Origin: Actinomycetes bacterium
GTDB lineage: Bacteria > Actinomycetota > Acidimicrobiia > Acidimicrobiales > Palsa-688
Length of the DNA: 9,091 nucleotides
Assembly: GCA_021827285.1 (NCBI GenBank)
Contig: JAKAWM010000077.1
Coordinates: 1 to 9,091 of the forward strand
Reading direction: 5' to 3'
Made by a program: the position numbers and the translations under genes. Under the pieces are notes generated by a model that worked only from the letters and a program-made list of their open reading frames with translations, was not told where the DNA came from and did no database searches. Numbering within the stretch: the first letter of the stretch is position 1; every line of letters starts with the position of its first letter. Shown piece after piece: positions 1 to 5,091 of the stretch.

Positions 1-114
1 GGGCCTACCTTTGCTGGGGCACCCCGGCTTTTGGCCTCGGCCCACGACTGGTGGCCCCGGGCACGGCCTCCAGCCGCGCTAGGCGGGTCGCCTGCCGGCG
101 GCGGCCTTGCGGTG
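1..114. other. Left flank, no gene recognised
   Basis: This stretch lies downstream of the minus-strand dehydrogenase. Two plus frames stay open through it (1 to about 144, and 3 to about 173), but neither translation resembles a family I know and neither shows a start codon with a ribosome binding site. A short perfect inverted repeat, AGGCG-GGT-CGCCT at 81-93, lies about 20 bases past the dehydrogenase stop. It has no T-run, so I do not call it a terminator. Confidence 0.5.
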
Positions 115-1062
115 TCAGGCTCGGAGCGACCTGGGACGAAGTAGCGCTTTCACTACGTCTGAGCGGCCGGCCATGAGCTCACCAAAGATGGTCGGGCCCT
201 GGTCGAGGTCAAACGAGGTCGCCCAAGTGAGGTCGACCTCTCCAGCGAGAGCGACGGCGTCGGCAAAGTCACTATGCGAATAGGCAAACGACCCGATGAT
301 GCGCTTTTCTGTCCGGATCATGTCGAGGGCATCGAAGCCAGGCGCCGCTTCGAGCAGGCCGAGCCAGACCGCGGTTCCCGTGGGCCGCAGGTGTTCGAGC
401 GAGGCACGACGCGTGGCCGTGGCGCCTGCAGCATCCAGCACCAGGTCGAACTCGCCATCGAGTTCGCGGCCCGTTGCGTCGGCACCGAGGCGGTCGGCAA
501 GCTCCAGGCGTTCGGGGGAGAGGTCCGTGATCGCGACCTGGGCACCGTGGTGCTTGGAGATTAGGAGCAGGCTGAGACCGATGCTGCCTGCCCCCAATAC
601 CCCGACGGTCGAGCCCGACGTGCCACGGGCGAGGCGCCAGGCGTGCAGGGCGTTGGCCAGAGGCTCGACCAGGGCGCCTTGCTCGACAGAAACGGCCTCG
701 GGCAACTTGTGGAGGAGCCGCTCGGGCACGGCCACCCTCTCGGCGAAGGCGCCTTGGCGGTGGATGCCGATGATGTGGCGCTCGCGGCACACTTCGTTGT
801 GGCCGGCTCGGCAAAGGTCGCACAGGCCGCAGCTAACGACAGGGTCCACAGCGACCCTGTCGCCACTCGGCGTCCTGGCGGAAAATTCGTGACCCATGAC
901 TAACGGAGGCTGGCGGAAACCGGGCTTGGAGATACCGTGCAGCTCACTGCCACAAATGCCGCAGGCTACGACTTCGACCACGACTTCGCCGGGCGCGGCC
1001 ACGGGCTCGTCCACTTCTGACAGCTCGACCGTACCGGGCTTGGTATACACCATCGCACGCAC
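115..1062 (-). CDS. Zinc-dependent medium-chain alcohol/polyol dehydrogenase
   Basis: This is a 315-residue NAD(P)-dependent dehydrogenase of the medium-chain (MDR) superfamily, probably cytoplasmic, oxidising an alcohol or polyol. The GroES-like domain covers about residues 1-150. Catalytic-zinc ligands are visible as C37 (in CGICGSELH), H58-E59 (GHEF) and probably E133 (LVEPLA). The structural-zinc lobe has C78, C81, C84 and C92. The Rossmann fold follows, with GAGSIG at 157-162 and an acidic D181 at the end of its second strand, which suggests NAD preference. At 315 residues it is shorter than the usual 340-350. Part of the loss is the hairpin after GHEF, where only a few residues precede GDRVAV, as in some compact sorbitol/threonine dehydrogenase-like members. 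The GTG at 1062 is chosen because AAGGAGG lies 11 bases upstream; the ATG at 1053 would be 20 bases away. The substrate cannot be read from the sequence. It may or may not be co-transcribed with the gene upstream, 267 bp away. Confidence 0.9.
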   Translation of the reverse strand: MRAMVYTKPGTVELSEVDEPVAAPGEVVVEVVACGICGSELHGISKPGFRQPPLVMGHEFSARTPSGDRVAVDPVVSCGLCDLCRAGHNEVCRERHIIGIHRQGAFAERVAVPERLLHKLPEAVSVEQGALVEPLANALHAWRLARGTSGSTVGVLGAGSIGLSLLLISKHHGAQVAITDLSPERLELADRLGADATGRELDGEFDLVLDAAGATATRRASLEHLRPTGTAVWLGLLEAAPGFDALDMIRTEKRIIGSFAYSHSDFADAVALAGEVDLTWATSFDLDQGPTIFGELMAGRSDVVKALLRPRSLRA

Positions 1063-1073
1063 AGCGGTTCGTT

Positions 1074-1080
1074 CCTCCTT
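1074..1080 (-). promoter_or_regulatory. Strong Shine-Dalgarno of the zinc dehydrogenase
   Basis: AAGGAGG on the minus strand is a near-perfect anti-16S match. It is 11 bases from the GTG at 1062 and 20 from the ATG at 1053, so it favours the GTG. It is the best ribosome binding site in the window. Confidence 0.75.
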
Positions 1081-1129
1081 GACGTACCCTCCCCAAGCCT
1101 ACAATAGCTATCGACGGGTCATTTCCGGG

Positions 1130-1139
1130 CACCTAGGTG
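1130..1139. repeat. 10-bp perfect palindrome upstream of the zinc dehydrogenase
   Basis: CACCTAGGTG is a perfect palindrome centred about 73 bp upstream of the GTG start of the zinc dehydrogenase. A 10-bp palindrome can occur by chance, but the position would suit an operator. No convincing -35/-10 pair is visible; the best is TATTGT on the minus strand at about 1102-1107. Confidence 0.25.
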
Positions 1140-1165
1140 GGTGACGCGACGCGTATGGTTGGAGA

Positions 1166-1333
1166 ATGCTTCGTCAGCGTTTTCAGGACCGGACGACTCG
1201 ACGACGCGGCGTCGCCGAAGTGTCGGTGGTCACGGTCGACCCGGTCGCCGGCGGCGGGCTGGCCGAAGAGTACCTCCTTGCTGCGAGCCGGGTGGGCCCA
1301 AATGGGCAAAGACCGCCTAGCCCACGCCCCTAG
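1166..1333 (+). CDS. Possible 55-codon small ORF or gene remnant
   Basis: An ATG-started plus frame runs from 1166 to a TAG at 1331-1333, convergent with the thiamine-diphosphate gene, whose stop it overlaps by two bases. Its middle part (about codons 15-45, containing AEVSVVTVDPVAGGG) has G or C at nearly every third position, like real coding sequence here. The N-terminus is Arg-rich and the C-terminus Pro-rich, and GGAGA sits directly against the ATG, too close for good initiation. I recognise no family. It may be a decayed fragment or chance. It lies in the otherwise gene-free 1063-1329 gap, which also holds the ADH leader. Confidence 0.2.
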   Translation: MLRQRFQDRTTRRRGVAEVSVVTVDPVAGGGLAEEYLLAASRVGPNGQRPPSPRP

Positions 1334-3132
1334 CCCTTCTTGAGGCCGCGGAGAGCTTCTTGGGCCTTCTGGCGGATCCCGGTCCGGATGACCTCCCAGG
1401 CGTTCTCGTCGCCCGATGCGAGTGACTTGGCGGCATTAGTCATCTGTTCCCAAGTCGCGTGAGGCGGTATCGGTGGCACGTTCGGGTCAGTGTGGACATC
1501 TAGGACGGTTGGCCTGTCCGAGCTGAAGGCGCGCTCCCAGGCTTTGCCTATCTCGTCTGGGTTTACGACCTCGACCGCATTGAGGCCGATGCCCTCGGCG
1601 AAGGCCGCGTACGAGACGTCGGGCAGGGCCTGCGACTCGACGAACTTGGGGAACCCACTCATGGCACGCATCTCCCATGTCACTTGGTTTAAGTCATTGT
1701 TGTGCAAGACGGCTACCACCAAGCGGGGGTCCTGCCAGTCCTTCCAGTAGCGGGCCGCTGTGATGAGCTCCGCCATCCCGTTCATTTGCATCGCCCCGTC
1801 GCCGACCAGGCAAACAGCAGGCCGGCCGGGAAAAGCGAACTTGGCACCGATGCCATAGGGCACGCCGGCGCCCATTGTTGCGAGCGTCCCGGAGAGCGAC
1901 CCGTGCTGTCCGGCCGCGAGCTTCAGGTGCCGCGCGTACCAGTTGGCTGCTGAGCCCGAGTCCGAGGTGACGATCGCATCTTTGGGGAGCCGCCCATTGA
2001 GCTCCCAGACGAGGCGTTGAGGGTTTACGGTCCCGGCGATGTCGCTCTCCGTCATTGCTTGGCGCTCCATGGTCTGCCACCAGCGCGAGACGTTGGACTC
2101 GATCCCGTTGCGCCAAGAGCGGTCTGGTTTCCGGTCGAGCAGCGGCAGCAGGGCCTTGAGGGTGGTCCCTGCATCGCCGACAAGGTTGACCTCGTAGGGA
2201 TAGCGCATACCGATCATCGAAGCGTCGCGGTCGATCTGAACACCGCGAGCTTGGCCGAAAGAGGGCATGAACTGGGTGTAGGGGAAGCTGGAACCCACAG
2301 TCAACAACGTGTCGCAGTCGCGCATCATCTCATAGCTCGGGCGTGTTCCGAGCAGTCCGATCGACCCGGTCACGAAGGGGAGGTCATCTGGCAGCACGTC
2401 CTTGCCCAAGAGCGCTTTGGCGACCCCTGCCCCGAGGAGCTCCGCCACGGCTACCAGCTCGTCGCTGGCGCCCCGGGCTCCTTGGCCCGCGAGGATGGCG
2501 ACCCTCTTGCCGGCGTTTAGCAGCTCGGCAGCTAGCTCTATGCCGGCCTTGTCCGGCGTACAGTGGGGCCAGACAACTCCGAGGCTGGAGGGGACCATCT
2601 TGAACTCGTGGGCCGGCGGCTGGTACTCGAGTTCTTGGACGTCGTAGGGTACAATTAGGCAAGTCGGCGCACTTCTGGCCAATGCCGAGCGCACCGCTCG
2701 GTCCACGAGGTTCGGAAGCTGCTCAGGCACGGTGAGCACTTGGACATAACTGGAGCAGGCGTCTTTGAAGAGCGTTAGGAGGTCCACCTCCTGCTGATAA
2801 GAGCCGCCCATGGCTGTCCGGTTGGTCTGACCGACGATCGCGAGCACGGGGACATGGTCCAAAAGCGCATCGTAGAGGCCGTTCAAAACGTGGATGGCCC
2901 CAGGGCCCGACGTGGCCATGCACACACCGATCTTCCCGGCGAACTTGGCGTACCCAACCGCCTCAAAGGCCGCCATCTCTTCGTGGCGAGCCTGCACAAA
3001 CTGAGGGAAATCTCCACCTTTGGCCCAGGCGGCCAATATCCCGTTTATGCCGTCGCCCGGGTAGCCGAAGATGTGTTCCACCCCCCAGGCGCGCAGGCGG
3101 GCAAGCAGGAAGCTGGACACGGTTTCGTTCAT
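1330..3132 (-). CDS. Thiamine diphosphate-dependent pyruvate oxidase/dehydrogenase-like enzyme (YdaP type)
   Basis: This 600-residue cytoplasmic or membrane-associated enzyme belongs to the pyruvate oxidase/acetolactate synthase superfamily. The Pyr domain (about 4-170) carries the catalytic Glu E51 in ARHEE and the NGLYDALLDHVPVLAI segment. The central domain is at about 195-330. The PP domain (about 385-550) has the ThDP/Mg motif G444-D445-G446 and N478-N479. The spacing between GDG and NN is longer than in acetolactate synthase because of a segment around YWKDWQDPR. That insert and the following DLNQVTWE are, as I recall, typical of the YdaP-like 'thiamine pyrophosphate-requiring' group. 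Length is normal for the family. The likely reaction is oxidative decarboxylation of pyruvate to acetate and CO2 with electrons to quinone, which is inferred. No Shine-Dalgarno precedes the ATG at 3132. Instead a SigB/SigF-type promoter lies 10-34 bases upstream, so translation is probably leaderless. Neighbouring 2-hydroxyacid dehydrogenases could supply pyruvate. Another ThDP decarboxylase specificity cannot be excluded. Confidence 0.9.
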   Translation of the reverse strand: MNETVSSFLLARLRAWGVEHIFGYPGDGINGILAAWAKGGDFPQFVQARHEEMAAFEAVGYAKFAGKIGVCMATSGPGAIHVLNGLYDALLDHVPVLAIVGQTNRTAMGGSYQQEVDLLTLFKDACSSYVQVLTVPEQLPNLVDRAVRSALARSAPTCLIVPYDVQELEYQPPAHEFKMVPSSLGVVWPHCTPDKAGIELAAELLNAGKRVAILAGQGARGASDELVAVAELLGAGVAKALLGKDVLPDDLPFVTGSIGLLGTRPSYEMMRDCDTLLTVGSSFPYTQFMPSFGQARGVQIDRDASMIGMRYPYEVNLVGDAGTTLKALLPLLDRKPDRSWRNGIESNVSRWWQTMERQAMTESDIAGTVNPQRLVWELNGRLPKDAIVTSDSGSAANWYARHLKLAAGQHGSLSGTLATMGAGVPYGIGAKFAFPGRPAVCLVGDGAMQMNGMAELITAARYWKDWQDPRLVVAVLHNNDLNQVTWEMRAMSGFPKFVESQALPDVSYAAFAEGIGLNAVEVVNPDEIGKAWERAFSSDRPTVLDVHTDPNVPPIPPHATWEQMTNAAKSLASGDENAWEVIRTGIRQKAQEALRGLKKG

Positions 3133-3141
3133 GATTGCTCA

Positions 3142-3166
3142 CTACCCGCCCCAGAGACTTTTACAC
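3142..3166 (-). promoter_or_regulatory. Candidate SigB/SigF-type promoter of the thiamine-diphosphate enzyme
   Basis: On the minus strand, GTGTAA (3166-3161) is followed after 13 bases by GGGTAG (3147-3142). The general-stress consensus is GTTTAA-N12-14-GGGTAT in Bacillus SigB and GNNT-N14-16-GGGTA(C/T) in Streptomyces. Each hexamer differs from the Bacillus consensus at one position and the spacing is correct. The -10 box ends 9 bases before the ATG at 3132, so transcription would begin within a few bases of the start codon. Confidence 0.5.
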
Positions 3167-3338
3167 TAAGCGAAGCTGTCGCAAAAGTGCTCACTCAACC
3201 ACGCTGAGCGCGAAGACTTTAGCCGGCGACAGGTTAGCGCTGTCTTTCGGTAGGTGGTAGACTGCTGCCCGGACTTTCCGATGGGGTTGGGAGGGGCGAC
3301 AACAGATGGCGCAGAGAGAGTTGCTTGCTGACGGGGAT

Positions 3339-3355
3339 AGTCCCGGCTTGGGACT
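3339..3355. repeat. Perfect 6-bp inverted repeat in the phosphatase upstream region
   Basis: AGTCCC-GGCTT-GGGACT forms a 6-bp stem with a 5-base loop, about 125 bp upstream of the phosphatase start. It could be a repressor operator or a leader hairpin. No T-run follows on either strand, which argues against a terminator. Confidence 0.3.
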
Positions 3356-3478
3356 GGCAACGGCGCGGTGTTTGATGGATGAGTTCAGTATGCATCGCGG
3401 GTCGGGCAGCCGATGACGGTGAAGATGCGCCCGCAGGCCCACTCGGCCTAAAGACTCGCCGCCTAGTCGGGTAGCCAT

Positions 3479-4939
3479 GTGGCAGCTTTTGAGGAAGACT
3501 ATGCGAAGGCTTTGGAGGAGTACCTTCGAAGACCAGGGGAGGCGGGTCTAGACGGGGCCCAGGGCCTGGGCCGCCGCGCGCTCAGAGAGAACCTCGGGGT
3601 CCTCGAAATTACCGTCCTGCACGAAAAGGTTCTTTCACGAGCGGGCCACCCCCGCGAGTTGGTAGGTGAGCTCCCCGAGGAGGCAGATCACCCGGCCCTG
3701 GATTTCCTGCTCCAAGTGTTGGTGGTGTTGGACGCGCCGAGGTCAAGCTTGGAACTGGCACGGGAGCAGCTTGCCCATCGTCACCAACAGGTTGCCCAAT
3801 TGCAGGCGCTCACGGAAGCTTCGTTCAAGATGTTGTCCACGTTCGACCCCGATGCGAGGCTGGCGCTCGTCGAGGAGGCTGCCGCCCAGTCGCTTGCCGG
3901 TGTGTCTGTGGCGAGCGCGGTGGGCGGCGAAGTAGAGGCGGACCTCATTCGCAAGCTGCCGTCAGCAGCTCGGGCGGCATTTCGCGGTTTCAAGGCAGGG
4001 GAGAACCTCGTCCGAGCCTCATGGGCTGGGGGTGCAGGGCTCGTGCACCTACTGGCGGCGCGTGCGCCATCTGCGATCGGACCTGGCCCTTTGATAGCGG
4101 CCTGGAGAGACGGCGAATGCTTTTCTGACTTGGATGTCGCGTTGTTCGTTCAGCTGAGCCAGCTCACGTCTGTGGCGATCACCAACGCTCAGCTTTTCGA
4201 GCGTGAGCGGGAGACTGCAGTCGTCCTTCAGCGATCGCTTCTGCCCATAGTGCCCTCGGGCCTGGCGGGCATCGAACTGGCTACTTGCTATATTCCCGCC
4301 CGACCGGGCGCGAGCGTCGGTGGCGATTGGTTCGATGCGTTCGAGCTACCGAGTGGCCGCCTGGGGCTGGTCATCGGGGACGTGATGGGGCATGACATCG
4401 TTTCCGCTGCCGTCATGGGCCAGTACCGCATTGCGGTGCGCGCCTACGCCTTGGAAGGTCATTCCCCATCGTCGGCGCTAAACCAAATGGACAGGCTCTG
4501 CTCGTCCTTCGTCGGGGACCGTTACGCGACTGTTCTGTTCGCCACCCTCGAATCAAGCGGTGACTTTTGCCTCTCCAACGCAGGCCACCCACCGCCCATA
4601 GTGATCGACGTGGGCGGCCAGGCAAGTCTTCTGGAGGGGGGCGTTTCTGTGCCGGCCTGCATGGGCTTACCTGACTTCCAGCATGCCGAGCTTCGGGCGA
4701 CCCTGTCAGTCGGGACAACCCTGTTCTTCTACACCGACGGGCTCATCGAGCGCCGCGGGTCGCAAATAGGTGACCGTTTGGCAGAGCTCCTCGCGGCATT
4801 GAGTGGGCCACCGAGGCCCTGGGGGGAGCCGCTGAAAGCGCTTTGCGAGGAAGCAGTTGCGCATCTGGCTGGCACTGAGCCCGAAGACGATGTATGCGTC
4901 ATGGCTGTGAGGCTGAGTGGCGTTGGGCCTCCCGGCTAG
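3479..4939 (+). CDS. RsbU-like PP2C/SpoIIE serine phosphatase with GAF-like domain
   Basis: This 486-residue protein phosphatase is of the type that dephosphorylates anti-anti-sigma proteins (RsbV/SpoIIAA-like) in partner-switching stress pathways. It is probably cytoplasmic; no membrane segment is seen. Residues about 1-95 are a helical bundle like the RsbU N-terminal domain, which in Bacillus binds the activator RsbT. Residues about 110-245 form a short GAF-like sensor ending in a signalling helix (ITNAQLFERERETAVVL). Residues 255-482 are the PP2C/SpoIIE domain, with metal-binding D283 (GGDWFD), D301 (GDVMGH), D420 (FYTDG) and D470-D471, plus NAGHPPP at 367-373. All expected metal Asp positions are present, so it should be active. 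An in-frame stop at 3464-3466 makes the GTG at 3479 the earliest start, and the domain begins immediately after it. No clear Shine-Dalgarno is visible. No anti-sigma kinase or anti-anti-sigma gene is present here. A sigma-factor relic converges on its stop codon. Confidence 0.9.
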   Translation: MAAFEEDYAKALEEYLRRPGEAGLDGAQGLGRRALRENLGVLEITVLHEKVLSRAGHPRELVGELPEEADHPALDFLLQVLVVLDAPRSSLELAREQLAHRHQQVAQLQALTEASFKMLSTFDPDARLALVEEAAAQSLAGVSVASAVGGEVEADLIRKLPSAARAAFRGFKAGENLVRASWAGGAGLVHLLAARAPSAIGPGPLIAAWRDGECFSDLDVALFVQLSQLTSVAITNAQLFERERETAVVLQRSLLPIVPSGLAGIELATCYIPARPGASVGGDWFDAFELPSGRLGLVIGDVMGHDIVSAAVMGQYRIAVRAYALEGHSPSSALNQMDRLCSSFVGDRYATVLFATLESSGDFCLSNAGHPPPIVIDVGGQASLLEGGVSVPACMGLPDFQHAELRATLSVGTTLFFYTDGLIERRGSQIGDRLAELLAALSGPPRPWGEPLKALCEEAVAHLAGTEPEDDVCVMAVRLSGVGPPG

Positions 4940-5091
4940 GCACCCGCGAAGCTCGCTTCGCAACTGGCCAACTCTCGACTGATGATCCGCGAGACATGCA
5001 TCAAAAGGACACCGAGCTCCTCTGCTATTGACTGTTGCGTGCGTTCTTCGAAGAAATAGCGCTTGATCACTAGCTCGTCGGCGTCACGGGC
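4936..5091 (-). pseudogene. Relic of a SigB/SigF-group sigma factor (region 4 only)
   Basis: A minus-strand frame of 51 codons reads as the C-terminal DNA-binding region 4 of a stress or sporulation type sigma factor. The upstream helix is DADELVIKRYFFEERTQQ, then the helix-turn-helix SIAEELGVLLMHVSRIISREL. MHVSR is characteristic of the SigB/SigF/SigG group, whose usual form is LGISQMHVSRLL; here SQ is replaced by LL. The fragment ends at a TAG (4938-4936) that overlaps the phosphatase stop by two bases. Similarity begins at about 5091, exactly where the FAD/Fe-S gene stops. The frame stays open upstream to a TGA at 5256-5254 with no sigma similarity there and no ATG. The only possible start is an internal GTG at 5070. 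Regions 1-3 are absent, so it cannot make a working sigma factor. It is probably what remains after a recombination or deletion that brought in the FAD/Fe-S gene. A stand-alone 44-residue DNA-binding peptide is possible but unlikely. Confidence 0.72.

Larger units (their letters stand above)
3133..3478. other. Divergent intergenic region between thiamine-diphosphate enzyme and phosphatase
   Basis: This 346-bp region separates two divergently transcribed genes. The left end carries the SigB/SigF-like promoter at 3142-3166. A perfect inverted repeat sits at 3339-3355. For the rightward phosphatase I see no convincing promoter. GGGTAG occurs at 3469-3474 but without a -35 partner, and it is too close to the GTG. 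Open frames in this region translate to low-complexity sequences of no recognisable family, so I treat it as regulatory and non-coding. Confidence 0.6.

Noticed and set aside
1272..1279. AAGGAGGT Shine-Dalgarno-like motif on the minus strand
   Set aside because: No start codon lies 4-12 bases downstream on that strand, so it has nothing to serve.
1292..1325. Inverted repeat GTGGGC/GCCCAC with an inner GCCCA-AA-TGGGC as terminator of the thiamine-diphosphate gene
   Set aside because: The loop is long, the inner hairpin loop is too tight, and no T-run follows on the minus strand.
3469..3474. GGGTAG as a SigB/SigF -10 box for the phosphatase gene
   Set aside because: No GTTT/GNNT -35 element lies 12-16 bases upstream, and transcription would start at or after the GTG at 3479, which is the earliest in-frame start.
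3191..3478. 95-codon minus-strand frame in the divergent intergenic region
   Set aside because: Low-complexity translation, no family resemblance, no ribosome binding site, and it covers the space expected for promoters.
4304..4397. GHD instead of GHG after the second metal Asp of the phosphatase, as a sign of inactivity
   Set aside because: GDVMGHD is, as far as I recall, common in actinobacterial SpoIIE-type phosphatases, and all metal Asp residues are present.
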